A stretch of DNA of 64,000 bases from Streptomyces angustmyceticus (lineage in GTDB: Bacteria; Actinomycetota; Actinomycetes; Streptomycetales; Streptomycetaceae): contig NZ_CP082945.1 of assembly GCF_019933235.1 (NCBI RefSeq), forward strand, positions 4,377,501-4,441,500, in the 5' to 3' direction. Positions 1 to 9,748 of this stretch are shown piece by piece; position 1 is the stretch's first letter; every line of letters begins with the position of its first letter. Under the pieces are notes generated by a model that did not search any database, was not told the origin of the DNA, and worked only from the letters and a program-made list of their open reading frames with translations. Both the position numbers and the translations under genes were made by a program.

Positions 1-993
<993 letters not shown>

Positions 994-1064
994 AGTTGCT
1001 CGCGTCCACTGTGTAGGTTCTGAAGTAACGACCTGTGTCATGTCCGGGTTGATATCTTCATAGT

Positions 1065-1183
1065 GTTTCGGTGGTCATTGCGTTAGGGAAACGCCCGGTT
1101 ACATTCCGAACCCGGAAGCTAAGCCTTTCAGCGCCGATGGTACTGCAGGGGGGACCCTGTGGGAGAGTAGGACGCCGCCGAAC
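1065..1183 (+). rRNA. rrf: 5S ribosomal RNA
   Basis: About 119 nt lying some 70 nt after the 23S gene, the usual place in a 16S-23S-5S operon. The 5' GTTTCGGTGG and the 3' ACGCCGCCGAAC can pair to form the terminal stem, and the internal CCGAACCCGGAAGCTAAG loop is the conserved 5S core. No tRNA gene is seen between 23S and 5S, as is normal for Streptomyces. Confidence 0.96.
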
Positions 1184-1197
1184 AATCATTGTGGGGA

Positions 1198-1227
1198 GGC
1201 CCCGCACCGTATGGTGCGGGGCCTTTC
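1198..1227 (+). terminator. rRNA operon terminator
   Basis: A perfect 11-bp inverted repeat (GGCCCCGCACC / GGTGCGGGGCC) with a 4-nt GTAT loop followed by TTTCT, placed directly after the 5S gene. It is a textbook intrinsic terminator for the rrn operon. Confidence 0.93.
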
Positions 1228-1291
1228 TGCGTTTACGGACCGGAATACGGACCGGAAAGCGGAAGAGCGGCCGGTCGGTACGCTCGTGACC

Positions 1292-1960
1292 ATGCGCTAT
1301 GACTTGGTCATCTTTGATAACGATGGCGTCCTGGTGGACAGCGAGCCGATTTCCAATCGGATACTTGCCGCCTACCTCACCGAGCTGGGCCATCCGACCA
1401 CCTATGAGGAGTCGCTGCGCGACTACATGGGCGGTGCGATGCACCGTGTTCACGAGGCGGTGCTGGAGCGGTCCGGCGAGCGGCTGCCGGCCGGGTTCGA
1501 CGAGACCTTCCACGGGCGGGTCTTCGAGGAGTTCCGCAGGCGGCTGGAGCCCGTGCCGGACGTGGTCGAGGTGCTGGAGAAGCTGGCCGCCGACGGGGTG
1601 CCGTACTGCGTCGGGTCGTCGGGGAGCCATGAGCGGATCCGGGTGGCGCTGACGAAGACCGGGCTGATCGCGCGGTTCGACGAGGAGCGCGACGGGGGCG
1701 GTACGCGGATCTTCTCCTCGCAGGACGTGGGGCGGGGGAAGCCGGCGCCGGACCTCTTTCTGCACGCGGCACGGGAGATGGGCGTGGCGCCGGAGCGGTG
1801 TGCGGTGGTCGAGGACAGCCCGCTGGGGGTGCGGGCCGCGGTCGCCGCGGGGATGGACGTCTACGGCTTCACGGCGATGACGCCGGCGGCGAAGCTGACG
1901 GAGGCCGGGGCCACCGCGCTGTTCGGCCGGATGGCCGAGCTGCCGGCCCTGCTGCAGTAG
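1292..1960 (+). CDS. HAD-superfamily phosphatase
   Basis: A 222-aa cytosolic hydrolase of the haloacid dehalogenase superfamily, resembling the phosphoglycolate phosphatase/beta-phosphoglucomutase-like subfamily. Motif I is FDNDGVLVDSE with nucleophile Asp9 and acid Asp11, motif II is the SSGS stretch near residue 110, motif III the lysine in GRGKPAPDLF, and motif IV VVEDSPLG, so all catalytic residues are intact. The ATG start is taken because the HAD core begins seven residues later; a GTG two codons upstream is possible. The frame continues open into the rRNA terminator, which is not coding. The substrate cannot be told from sequence. Confidence 0.9.
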   Translation: MRYDLVIFDNDGVLVDSEPISNRILAAYLTELGHPTTYEESLRDYMGGAMHRVHEAVLERSGERLPAGFDETFHGRVFEEFRRRLEPVPDVVEVLEKLAADGVPYCVGSSGSHERIRVALTKTGLIARFDEERDGGGTRIFSSQDVGRGKPAPDLFLHAAREMGVAPERCAVVEDSPLGVRAAVAAGMDVYGFTAMTPAAKLTEAGATALFGRMAELPALLQ

Positions 1961-2048
1961 CGGCGCCGCCGGCGGACACGCCGTACGCCGGAATTGGCGG
2001 TGAGATCCATCTACCCAGCGGTAGTGGGGAGTTCTAGGCTCAGCGGCC

Positions 2049-3287
2049 ATGACGGCCCCTCGGGTACCAGGAGCGCAGCTACGGCACGGCCGGGTCGCGC
2101 TCGCCCTCAGCTTCTTCGTCCAGGGAGCGGTCTTCGCGCTCCTCGTGACCCGAATACCGGCGATCCAGGAGCGCTACGGGATCTCGGACGGGCTGCTGCC
2201 GGTCTTCCTCGCGGCGGTGCCCGTCCTGGCGGGGGCCGGCAGCGTCGGGACCGAGCAGCTGGTGAAACGGGCGCGGGCCGGTCTGGTGCTGCGGTGTGCG
2301 CAGCCCGTGGTGTGCCTGGCGCTGCTGGCGGTGGGATCCGTCGGGTCGATGGCGCAGGCCGCCGTGGCGCTGGGGGTCTTCGGGCTGTCGGTGGGGGCCC
2401 TGGATGCCTCGATGAACATGCTCGGGGTGAGTCTGCAGCGGGCGTACGGGCGGAGCATCATGCTCGGGTTCCACGCGGCGTACAGCCTGGGCGGCATCGT
2501 GGGCGCCTCGCTGGCCTGGGCGGGTGCGCACTGGCAGCTGCCGCTCGCGCTGCTGTACGGGCCGGTGGTGGCGGTCCTGGCGCCGTCGGCGCTGATCGCG
2601 AGCCGCTGGTTCGTGGACCGGGACCGGGCGGAGCCGGGGGAGGGCGCGGCGGGGCCGGAGGCGGCCGCCGCGGCCCTGGCGATGCGGCTGCTGTTGCCGC
2701 TGTGTCTGGTGATGGCCTGTGCGTACATCGGGGACTCGACGGTCTCCAACTGGAGCGCCAAGTACCTGCAGGACGTCCTGGGGAGCTCGGAGCAGCTCGC
2801 CACCGTCCCGTACAACGTCTACATGGTGACCACGCTGCTCGGGCGGGCGGTCGGCGACCTGGGCGTGCGGCGGTTCGGAGCGGTCGCGGTGGTGCGGACC
2901 GGGACGGTGGTCGCGGCGGGCGGGTTCGCCGTGGTGGCGGCGGCCCCGGGCGCCTGGGCGGGCATGGCGGGCTTCACGCTGCTGGGGCTCGGGCTGTGTG
3001 TGATCGTGCCGCAGACGTTCGCGGCGGCGGGGCGGTTCGCCTACGAGCGGCACGGACCCGGGGCCTCGGACCTGGCCGTCGCCCGGCTGAACATCTTCAA
3101 CTATGTGGGCTTCCTGATCGGCTCCCCGCTGGTCGGCGCGCTCGGCGATGCCTGGAGCTATCGGGGTGCGATGCTCGTACCGATGGGCCTGGTGCTGGTG
3201 ACGTTGGTGTACGCCCGATCGTTCGGGGCGCCGAAGGCCCGATACGGTGACGGACATGAGCGGCCGCGCACAGCTGATGTGGGATGA
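2049..3287 (+). CDS. MFS transporter (fucose permease/YbjJ-like)
   Basis: A 412-aa integral membrane protein with about 12 hydrophobic segments, the length and pattern of the major facilitator superfamily. The first segment (ALSFFVQGAVFALLVTRIP) and the later GRAVGDLGVRRFG loop resemble the YbjJ/fucose-permease-like branch. The C-terminus runs 32 bp into the start of the following acuC-like gene, so the two are probably cotranscribed and translationally coupled. Transported substrate is unknown. Confidence 0.85.
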   Translation: MTAPRVPGAQLRHGRVALALSFFVQGAVFALLVTRIPAIQERYGISDGLLPVFLAAVPVLAGAGSVGTEQLVKRARAGLVLRCAQPVVCLALLAVGSVGSMAQAAVALGVFGLSVGALDASMNMLGVSLQRAYGRSIMLGFHAAYSLGGIVGASLAWAGAHWQLPLALLYGPVVAVLAPSALIASRWFVDRDRAEPGEGAAGPEAAAAALAMRLLLPLCLVMACAYIGDSTVSNWSAKYLQDVLGSSEQLATVPYNVYMVTTLLGRAVGDLGVRRFGAVAVVRTGTVVAAGGFAVVAAAPGAWAGMAGFTLLGLGLCVIVPQTFAAAGRFAYERHGPGASDLAVARLNIFNYVGFLIGSPLVGALGDAWSYRGAMLVPMGLVLVTLVYARSFGAPKARYGDGHERPRTADVG

Positions 3288-4431
3288 GGCAGTAACGGGC
3301 TACGACTTCGGGTCCGGGCACCCGATGGACCCGGTCCGGCTCGCGCTGACCATGCGTTTGGTGGAGGCGTACGAGCTGGACCGCGGGCCGCTGGAGGTGG
3401 TCGCGGCCAAGCCGGCCGGGGACTCCACCCTGCGGCTGGTGCACCGCGAGGACTACATCGGCGCGGTCCGCAGGGCCTCGGCGGACCCCGCCGCCGCGGA
3501 CCTCTCGTACGGGCTGGGGACGGCGGACGACCCGGCGTTCGCGGGGATGCACGAGGCGTCCGCGCTGATCGCCGGGCAGTCGGTGGGCGCGGCGGAGGCC
3601 GTCTGGCGCGGCGACGCGGCGCATGCGGTGAACTTCGCCGGCGGGCTGCACCACGCGATGCCGGGCGGGGCGGCCGGGTTCTGCATCTACAACGACGCGG
3701 CGCTGGCCGTCGCCCGGCTGCTGGAGCTGGGGGCCGAGCGGGTCGCGTACGTGGATGTGGACGTGCACCACGGCGACGGGGTGCAGGTGGCGTTCTGGGA
3801 CGACCCGCGGGTACTGACGATCTCGCTGCACGAGCATCCGCGGACGCTCTTCCCGCAGACCGGCTGGCCGGAGGAGACCGGCGGCGAGGGCGCGGAGGGC
3901 AGCGCGGTGAACGTGGCGCTGCCGGCCGGGACCGGGGACGAGGGGTGGCTGCGGGCCTTCCACGCGGTGGTCCCGGAGCTGCTGGGCGCCTTCGGGCCGC
4001 AGGTGATCGTGACGCAGCACGGCGCGGACACCCACTTCGAGGACCCGCTGGCGCACCTCGCGGTGAGCCTCGACGCGCAGCGCGCGGTGGCGGCAGCCTG
4101 CCACGACCTGGCGCACCGGTACGCCGACGGGCGCTGGGTCGCCCTCGGCGGTGGCGGCTACGCGGTGGTGGACGTGGTCCCGCGCAGCTGGACGCATCTG
4201 GCCGCGATCGCGGCGGACCGGCCCATCGATCCGGCCTCCATGGTGCCGGAGTCCTGGCGGCACGAAGTGTTCCGCCGGACGCGGCAGTTGGCGCCGCAGC
4301 GGATGACGGACGGCCGTACGCCGCAGTGGCGGGACTTCGTCGAGGACGGCTACGACCCGGCCGACCGGCTGGACCAGGCGGTGCTGGCCACCCGCCGGGC
4401 GGTGTTCCCGGCGCACGGGCTGCTGCCGTAG
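3256..4431 (+). CDS. acuC: AcuC-type acetoin utilization protein / class I histone deacetylase family
   Basis: A 391-aa zinc-dependent deacetylase-fold protein. Hallmarks are the tandem histidines in GGLHHAMPGG (about 132-133), DVDVHHGDGVQ with the metal-binding Asp and His (about 167-172), TQHGADTHFEDP and the C-terminal GGGGY. In bacteria this family includes AcuC, which deacetylates acetyl-CoA synthetase. The ATG at 3256 is chosen over the GTG at 3247 because family members start at MSGRAQLMWDE. It overlaps the MFS gene by 32 bp. Protein deacetylation is inferred from family only. Confidence 0.88.
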   Translation: MSGRAQLMWDEAVTGYDFGSGHPMDPVRLALTMRLVEAYELDRGPLEVVAAKPAGDSTLRLVHREDYIGAVRRASADPAAADLSYGLGTADDPAFAGMHEASALIAGQSVGAAEAVWRGDAAHAVNFAGGLHHAMPGGAAGFCIYNDAALAVARLLELGAERVAYVDVDVHHGDGVQVAFWDDPRVLTISLHEHPRTLFPQTGWPEETGGEGAEGSAVNVALPAGTGDEGWLRAFHAVVPELLGAFGPQVIVTQHGADTHFEDPLAHLAVSLDAQRAVAAACHDLAHRYADGRWVALGGGGYAVVDVVPRSWTHLAAIAADRPIDPASMVPESWRHEVFRRTRQLAPQRMTDGRTPQWRDFVEDGYDPADRLDQAVLATRRAVFPAHGLLP

Positions 4432-4576
4432 GTCCGGGTGGGGCGGGGGCCGCAGCGGTGCGTGTGAGGCCCCGGACTGCCCCATGGTCCGGCACCGCGG
4501 GCCGTCTCCGGTGCCGTGCCCCGAAGGTGTGACTACCCGTCGGTCAGGGCACTCGCAGGCCGACCAACCGGACAGT

Positions 4577-5401
4577 ATGGGACACGTGTTGGGCACCGGG
4601 GCGCTGCGGGCGCACCTGATCGAGGCGCGGCTCGCGGGGACGATCGCGACGACGCGGGAGAAGAGCCTGGCGCGCTACCGCCTCTTCGCGGCGCGTGATC
4701 CCCGGGCGCTGCTGGGGCTGGAGCCCGACGGGGACTGGCGGATCGGTGACGTACTGCGACTGATGGGGCAGGAGTGCGGCGTTTCGGCCGATCCCGCACA
4801 TGTTTCCGGCCTGGATGAGATCGACCCCGACCGCACCCTCGCGGCGCTGGACCGGTTCGCCGAACGGCTCGGAGAAGCGGCGGGACGCCGGGCGCCGGTA
4901 CTGCTCGGCACCGGCCATCCGCACCGGCTGGCGGCGTTCTACGCCGCGCTGGCAGACGCTCTCTCGTCGGCCGGCTGCCTCGTCCTCACCCCCGCGTATG
5001 GCGCCCGTGTCGACATAGCGACCCGGTTCGGAGTACGTCCCCGCACACTCGCCTACGTACGGGGAGTCGCGCTGATGCGAGAAACGGGCGTGCGGGGCGC
5101 GCCGGGGACGGGGGGCGTACACACCCATTCGCCGCTGCCGGTACGTACCGCTCTGGCCGCCGCGGGGGACGGTGCGGGGCCGCTGCCGGAGCTGGTGATC
5201 GGGGACCACGGATGGGTCTGCGGGGCAGGTCAGCTGGGCATCGAGGCGATCGGGCTGGCGGATACGGACGACCCGGCGCTGTTCGTCGGCCAGGCCGAGG
5301 GGCGGGTGTCGGTGGCGGTGCCGCTCGACGACGGCGTGCCGAGCGCGTCTTACCAGCCGCTGGCCCGCTATGTGCTCAATCGGGCATGTCTGTACCGATA
5401 G
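4577..5401 (+). CDS. predicted phosphatase (conserved in Streptomyces)
   Basis: A 274-aa soluble protein without transmembrane segments. It contains GTGHPHRLAAFY near residue 112 and conserved LVIGDHGWVCGAGQLG and LADTDDPALFVGQAEG blocks towards the C-terminus. Similar Streptomyces proteins are annotated simply as phosphatase, but I cannot name catalytic residues with certainty. The ATG at 4577 (MGHVLGTGALRAHL) is chosen because the 31 upstream codons of the open frame have the composition of non-coding sequence. It lies about 145 bp after acuC. Confidence 0.75.
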   Translation: MGHVLGTGALRAHLIEARLAGTIATTREKSLARYRLFAARDPRALLGLEPDGDWRIGDVLRLMGQECGVSADPAHVSGLDEIDPDRTLAALDRFAERLGEAAGRRAPVLLGTGHPHRLAAFYAALADALSSAGCLVLTPAYGARVDIATRFGVRPRTLAYVRGVALMRETGVRGAPGTGGVHTHSPLPVRTALAAAGDGAGPLPELVIGDHGWVCGAGQLGIEAIGLADTDDPALFVGQAEGRVSVAVPLDDGVPSASYQPLARYVLNRACLYR

Positions 5402-5496
5402 GAGGCTGTTCGCTGCTCCTCTTCCCCACTCGCATCACCCGCCCCTAATCTGGGGAGTGAGCGCATAGCGACGAAGAGTCACCGGAGGGGAAGCCG

Positions 5497-5739
5497 GTGA
5501 CCGTCATATGCGGAAGGTGCAGGTGTGGCATGGCTGCAGACCAGAGGCCTCTGAACGAGGTCGTGTTCCTGACAGTGGCGGAGGTCGCCACGGTGATGCG
5601 AGTGTCGAAGATGACCGTGTACCGCCTGGTGCACAGCGGTCATCTGCCCGCGATCCGCGTGGGGAGGTCCTTCCGGGTCCCGGAGCAAGCGGTTCACGAC
5701 TATCTCCGGGAGTCCTTTGTGGGGGTGGAATCAGCATGA
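5497..5739 (+). CDS. bdtA: small MerR/excisionase-type DNA-binding protein
   Basis: An 80-aa protein made almost wholly of an excisionase-family winged HTH: FLTVAEVATVMRVSKMTVYRLVHSG, then the basic GHLPAIRVGRSFRVPEQAV. It resembles the family of BldC and the Streptomyces gene called bdtA that sits near bldN in S. coelicolor (name from memory). The GTG start is preceded by GGAGGGG at 5483-5489 with 7-nt spacing. A later ATG at 5530 would give 69 aa and remove the odd cysteine-rich N-terminus CGRCRCG. It is likely a small transcription regulator. Confidence 0.8.
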   Translation: MTVICGRCRCGMAADQRPLNEVVFLTVAEVATVMRVSKMTVYRLVHSGHLPAIRVGRSFRVPEQAVHDYLRESFVGVESA

Positions 5740-5858
5740 CGGGGATTCGCCGACCCTCGGATTACGCCGTTCGCCCGTCGCCGGGTAGGCTGGCCCGATG
5801 TAGGTAGTGTGGGCTCGGACGCCCCGCACCGAGTGATTCGAAGTGAGCGAGGGTAGTC

Positions 5859-5957
5859 GTGGGCTCTGTTATCAAGAAGCGGCGCAAGCGGATGGCGAAG
5901 AAGAAGCACCGCAAGCTGCTCAAGCGCACCCGTGTTCAGCGTCGCAACAAGAAGTAA
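5859..5957 (+). CDS. small basic ribosomal protein, AURKAIP1/COX24 (bS22-like) family
   Basis: A 32-residue, extremely basic protein (17 Lys/Arg) beginning GTG-Gly-Ser-Val-Ile-Lys-Lys-Arg-Arg and ending RVQRRNKK before TAA. It matches the actinobacterial 30S-associated protein with the AURKAIP1/COX24 domain, known as bS22 in mycobacterial ribosomes. GAGGG at 5849-5853 serves as ribosome binding site. It is conserved between the excisionase-like gene and the epimerase near bldN in Streptomyces. It is easily missed because of its size. Confidence 0.9.
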   Translation: MGSVIKKRRKRMAKKKHRKLLKRTRVQRRNKK

Positions 5958-5977
5958 GCGACGCTGATCGCGAATTC

Positions 5978-6012
5978 GCAGCCCCCCATCGCCTCGTGCG
6001 ATCGGGGGCTGC
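5978..6012 (+). terminator. intrinsic terminator after the bS22-like gene
   Basis: A 15-bp stem with one mismatch (GCAGCCCCC..ATCGC / GCGAT..GGGGGCTGC) and a 5-nt CTCGT loop, 20 bp downstream of the stop codon. The T-run is weak, as usual in Streptomyces. Confidence 0.8.
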
Positions 6013-6154
6013 GGTGCGTTGTGGGCCGTATGGACGGTGGTCGGACGGAAATGCGTCCTTGGGCATCCTGCGGTCATCACCGCGCAACACCTACCCGATA
6101 GCGTGGTCGGGACAGCTCGGCCACGGCGGTCGCGGCGGGAAGGAAGGGCTGATC

Positions 6155-7204
6155 TTGGGCAAGGTCGTGCTCGTCACGGGAGTCGCTCGGCAGCTGGGCG
6201 GCCGGTTCGTCCGCCGTATCCAGCGCGATCCCGACGTCGACCGGGTGATCGGGGTCGACGCGGTCGCGCCGGAACACCATCTGGGCGGCGCCGAATTCCT
6301 CAAGGCCGATATCCGGCATCCGGCGATCGCCAGGGTCCTGGCCGAGACGGGCGTCGACACCGTCGTCCACATGGACATCAACGGCACACCGCTGGGCAAG
6401 CGGGGCGGCCGCGCCGGGGTGAAGGAAACCAACGTCATCGGGACGATGCAACTGCTCGGCGCCTGCCAGAAGGCCCCGAACGTGCAGCGCCTGGTCATCA
6501 AGTCCAGCACCAGCGTCTACGGCTCCGCGCCCCGGGACCCCGCCGTCTTCACCGAGACCACCACCCCGAAGTCACTGCCCAGCGGCGGCTTCGCCAAGGA
6601 CGTCGTCGAGGTCGAGGGGTACGTACGCGGCTTCGCCCGGCGCCGGCCCGATGTGGCGGTGTGCGTGCTGCGCTTCGCCAACATCCTCGGGCCGTGTGCG
6701 GACTCCCCGCTCGCCGAGTACTTCTCGCTGCCGGTGTGGCCCACCGTCCTCGGCTACGACCCGCGGCTGCAGTTCGTCCACGAGGGCGACGCCATCGAGG
6801 TGCTGCGGATCGCCGCCGCCGCGCCGCGCCGCGGCACGCTCAACAGCGGCACCTTCAACATCGCCGGGGACGGCGTCCTGCTGCTGTCGCAGACCTCCCG
6901 GCGGCTGGGACGGCCCACCGTGCCGCTCCTGCTGCCGACCGTGACCTGGGCCGGTACGGCGCTGCGGTCCATCGGCATCACGGACTTCTCGCCGGAACAG
7001 ATCCGGCTGCTCACGCACGGCAGGGTCGTGGAAACGACGCAGATGCGCGAGACACTGGGGTTCCACCCGAAGTACACGACGGCGGAGACCTTCGAGGAAT
7101 TCGCCCGCAGCCGCGGACCCGGGCTGCTGCCGCCCGAGTCCCTCGCCCGCACCGTCGACCGGCTCGCCGGCGTGCTGCCCGCACGCGGCGGCCCGACCCA
7201 GTGA
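6155..7204 (+). CDS. NAD-dependent epimerase/dehydratase family protein (extended SDR)
   Basis: A 349-aa Rossmann-fold protein with the N-terminal nucleotide-binding loop VTGVARQLGGRFV and the D-x-I/VVHMDINGTP region followed by SSTSVYGSAP, as in extended SDR/NDP-sugar epimerases. A clear YxxxK catalytic pair is not seen; the expected place reads GGFAKDVVE with Phe for Tyr, so it may not be a classical epimerase. The TTG start at 6155 is supported by GGAAGG upstream and by the Rossmann motif starting at residue 3. The next gene follows after 14 bp, and the pair is conserved beside bldN in Streptomyces. Confidence 0.85.
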   Translation: MGKVVLVTGVARQLGGRFVRRIQRDPDVDRVIGVDAVAPEHHLGGAEFLKADIRHPAIARVLAETGVDTVVHMDINGTPLGKRGGRAGVKETNVIGTMQLLGACQKAPNVQRLVIKSSTSVYGSAPRDPAVFTETTTPKSLPSGGFAKDVVEVEGYVRGFARRRPDVAVCVLRFANILGPCADSPLAEYFSLPVWPTVLGYDPRLQFVHEGDAIEVLRIAAAAPRRGTLNSGTFNIAGDGVLLLSQTSRRLGRPTVPLLLPTVTWAGTALRSIGITDFSPEQIRLLTHGRVVETTQMRETLGFHPKYTTAETFEEFARSRGPGLLPPESLARTVDRLAGVLPARGGPTQ

Positions 7205-7218
7205 GGAGTTCACCCACG

Positions 7219-8214
7219 ATGGCGGACGCCAAGGTCATCCCCTTCGGCGAGGAGCCCAGGGCGCGCAGGAAGGCCAGGAGGGCCGGGCGCGCGGGGCGCG
7301 GTACGCCCCTGGCGCCCGTGCCCGAGGCCCGGACCGAGCATCCGCCGGCGGTGCCCCCGCGGGAGGGCTCCGGGCGGAGCCTGGACGAGCGGATCGCGGG
7401 CGGGCTGGCGTTCCTGCGCCGGCGGATCACCGGTGACTACGAGGTCGACGACTTCGGGTACGACGAGGAACTCACCGACCAGGTCCTGATGTCGCTGCTG
7501 CGGCCCTTCTACGAGAAGTACTTCCGGGTGGAGGTGAAGGGCGTCGAGAACATCCCCTCCGAAGGCGGGGCGCTGATCGTCGCCAACCACTCCGGGACGC
7601 TGCCGCTGGACGGCCTGATGCTGCAGGTCGGGGTGCACGACAACCACCCGGCGCAGCGTCATCTGCGGCTGCTGGCGGCCGACTTGGTGTTCGTCCTGCC
7701 GGTGATAAACGAGCTGGCGCGCAAGGCCGGGCACACCCTCGCCTGCGCGGAGGACGCCCAGCGGCTACTGGAGCGCGGTGAGATCGTCGGGGTGATGCCG
7801 GAGGGCTTCAAGGGCATCGGAAAGCCCTTCGCGGACCGCTACAAGCTCCAGCGCTTCGGGCGCGGCGGTTTCGTCTCGACGGCGCTGAAGGCCGGGGTGC
7901 CGATCGTGCCGTGCTCGATCGTGGGCGCCGAGGAGATCTACCCGATGATCGGGAACGCCAAGACGCTGGCGCGGGTGCTGGGGCTGCCGTACTTCCCCCT
8001 GACGCCGACCTTCCCGTGGCTGGGGCCGCTGGGGGCGCTGCCGCTGCCGACGAAGTGGACGATCCAGTTCGGCGAGCCGATCCCGACGGCCGGCTATCCG
8101 CCGGAGGCGGCGGACGACCCGATGCTGATGTTCAACCTGACCGACCAGGTGCGGGAAACGATTCAGCACACCCTCTACAAGCTGCTGGTACAGCGGCGCT
8201 CGGTGTTCTTCTGA
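7219..8214 (+). CDS. lysophospholipid acyltransferase family protein
   Basis: A 331-aa PlsC-like acyltransferase. The catalytic block is VANHSGTLPLDG with His124 and Asp131; the His-to-Asp spacing is two longer than the classical HX4D, as in a recognised subgroup of this family. Block III is MPEGFKGIGKP near 197 and block IV VPIVPCSIVGAEE. The first 60 residues are a basic, disordered-looking extension. The ATG start has GAGGAG 11 nt upstream, embedded in the stop of the preceding epimerase gene, indicating an operon. It probably acylates a membrane phospholipid precursor or a lipid glycan. Confidence 0.87.
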   Translation: MADAKVIPFGEEPRARRKARRAGRAGRGTPLAPVPEARTEHPPAVPPREGSGRSLDERIAGGLAFLRRRITGDYEVDDFGYDEELTDQVLMSLLRPFYEKYFRVEVKGVENIPSEGGALIVANHSGTLPLDGLMLQVGVHDNHPAQRHLRLLAADLVFVLPVINELARKAGHTLACAEDAQRLLERGEIVGVMPEGFKGIGKPFADRYKLQRFGRGGFVSTALKAGVPIVPCSIVGAEEIYPMIGNAKTLARVLGLPYFPLTPTFPWLGPLGALPLPTKWTIQFGEPIPTAGYPPEAADDPMLMFNLTDQVRETIQHTLYKLLVQRRSVFF

Positions 8215-8256
8215 GGGAAGGACCGGAAGAACACCGAGCGCCGGCGGACCGCTTCG

Positions 8257-9468
8257 CTACTTCGGGAGATCCTCGCCGTCGATGCCGAGACCGGGAAGCA
8301 GCCCCGGGATCAGCGGCGGGAGGGTGACGTCGGGCTGGCCGCCGGTGTCCCGGCCGCCGTGGTGGCCGCCGCGGTCGTGCGGCGACGGGCTGCCGCCCTT
8401 GGACGGCGGGTCGAGCAGGCCGCCCGTGCTGCCGCCGAGCAGGCCGTCCTCCTGGGAGGGCGAGGCCGACGGGCGCGGGGCGTGCGAACCGGGGGCGTGC
8501 TTGCCGGAGGCGGACTTGCTGCCGGACGGCGCGGGGTGCCCGGCGGACCCGGAGCCGGTGCCCGCGGAGGCGGGCGTGTGCCGGTGGTGGCCGCGGCCCT
8601 CCGGCGGGCGCGGCAGCAGCGGGCGGAGCGGACCGACCTCTTTGTCTATGGCGTCGAAGACCGAACTGACCTGGTCACGGACGTCCATGAGCTGTACCGG
8701 CAGCTTGTCGCGCAACTGCGACCAGGTACGGCGGTGGGATCTGGTGAAGGAGTTCAGCGCCTGGATGGGGTCGAGCGAGCCGTCGCGCTCGTACGCCTGG
8801 TGCAGGAGGCGGTGGCCCTCGCCCGCGTCGTGGGTGACGCCGGCGAGCGCCTTGCGGACCTCGCCGAGCGCTTCGTGGTCGAGGTCGGCGACCCGGCCGC
8901 GCTCCATCAGGCGGCGCGCCTCCATCATGCGGATGGCGGCCTGGTCGAGATAGAGCCGGCCGCGGTCGGAGTCGTCGTCGGCCATGCCGAGCCGCAGGTC
9001 CTCCATGCCGCGCTTGAGGCCGTAGAGGGAGTCGCCGGGCAGGGCGTCGGAGCTGGCCGCGGCGACGCCGGTGAACGCGCCGGCGGCGACGCCGACCGTC
9101 AGCCCGCCCGCTGCCAGCCCCTTGGTGAGGCGGGAGCGCGGGCGGAGTTTGCCGATCGATTTCGTGGCGCGGTGCGCGCCCCTGTGTTCGCGCTGCTCGG
9201 GCACCCTGGCACCGTCCGACGGAGCGCCTTCGGCGAAGGCGGCCTCCATCGCGGCGATGAGCTGGGCGCGCTGGACAGTCTTGACCTCGGCTGCCATCTC
9301 CGGCCTCGGGAGTTTCCCGAGGCCGTCGGCGACCGCCAACAGCCGTGCTTCGCCCGGCTCTTGCGCCGGATCGACCTGTTCCTCGGCCGCCGTGCCGTCG
9401 AGGACCTGCTCCTCAAGGGCCTGGGCGAAGGCGTTGGCCCGCCGGTGCACCGAGACATTCGCGATCAC
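8257..9468 (-). CDS. rsbN: RsbN, membrane anti-sigma factor for BldN
   Basis: A 403-aa protein with a cytosolic N-terminal domain (about 1-110), one membrane segment (about 115-138, GLAAGGLTVGVAAGAFTGVAA), an extracellular DUF5667-type helical domain, and a Ser/Pro/Gly/His-rich disordered C-terminal tail. Position immediately downstream of bldN and this architecture match RsbN, which holds BldN inactive in S. venezuelae. The GTG at 9468 is preferred to the GTG three codons upstream because GGAGG lies 8 nt before it. A BldN-type promoter is present in the intergenic region, implying negative feedback. Confidence 0.9.
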   Translation of the reverse strand: MIANVSVHRRANAFAQALEEQVLDGTAAEEQVDPAQEPGEARLLAVADGLGKLPRPEMAAEVKTVQRAQLIAAMEAAFAEGAPSDGARVPEQREHRGAHRATKSIGKLRPRSRLTKGLAAGGLTVGVAAGAFTGVAAASSDALPGDSLYGLKRGMEDLRLGMADDDSDRGRLYLDQAAIRMMEARRLMERGRVADLDHEALGEVRKALAGVTHDAGEGHRLLHQAYERDGSLDPIQALNSFTRSHRRTWSQLRDKLPVQLMDVRDQVSSVFDAIDKEVGPLRPLLPRPPEGRGHHRHTPASAGTGSGSAGHPAPSGSKSASGKHAPGSHAPRPSASPSQEDGLLGGSTGGLLDPPSKGGSPSPHDRGGHHGGRDTGGQPDVTLPPLIPGLLPGLGIDGEDLPK

Positions 9469-9617
9469 GGGCGGCACCTCCTCTCGTCATCCGCTCGACT
9501 CCCCGGGCTGGCTTTGACTGTCCAGACGGACCGGACGGTTGCACGCCGTCGTCCGCGACCACTCGATCGAGTGAGAGGTGGCGGGCAAGGCATGACCGTA
9601 TGGAGCCTGCATCCCGC

Positions 9618-9646
9618 ACAACGAGCGGCGCGGCACTCGGGTTACG
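9618..9646 (-). promoter_or_regulatory. candidate BldN-dependent promoter of rsbN
   Basis: On the minus strand CGTAAC (9646-9641) is followed after 17 nt by CGTTGT (9623-9618). The recalled BldN consensus is CGTAAC and CGTTGA with about 16 nt between. It lies about 150 bp upstream of the rsbN start. rsbN is a known BldN target in S. venezuelae. Confidence 0.6.
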
Positions 9647-9748
9647 CACTCACGATGATCTGACCGACCGGGTAGGGAAGGTCACCAGGAGTGAGCGGAT
9701 GCGGCATGCGGCCGGTCATCGGAATCCGTGGACAGGGGGGTGGTCGGG

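Noticed and set aside
6019..7218. N-terminal 400 codons of the frame containing the acyltransferase
   Set aside because: This part is the shadow of the epimerase gene in another frame; the acyltransferase has its own SD and ATG at 7219.
8359..9663. A 434-codon plus-strand frame opposite rsbN
   Set aside because: Antisense shadow; the minus strand has a family-matching anti-sigma gene.
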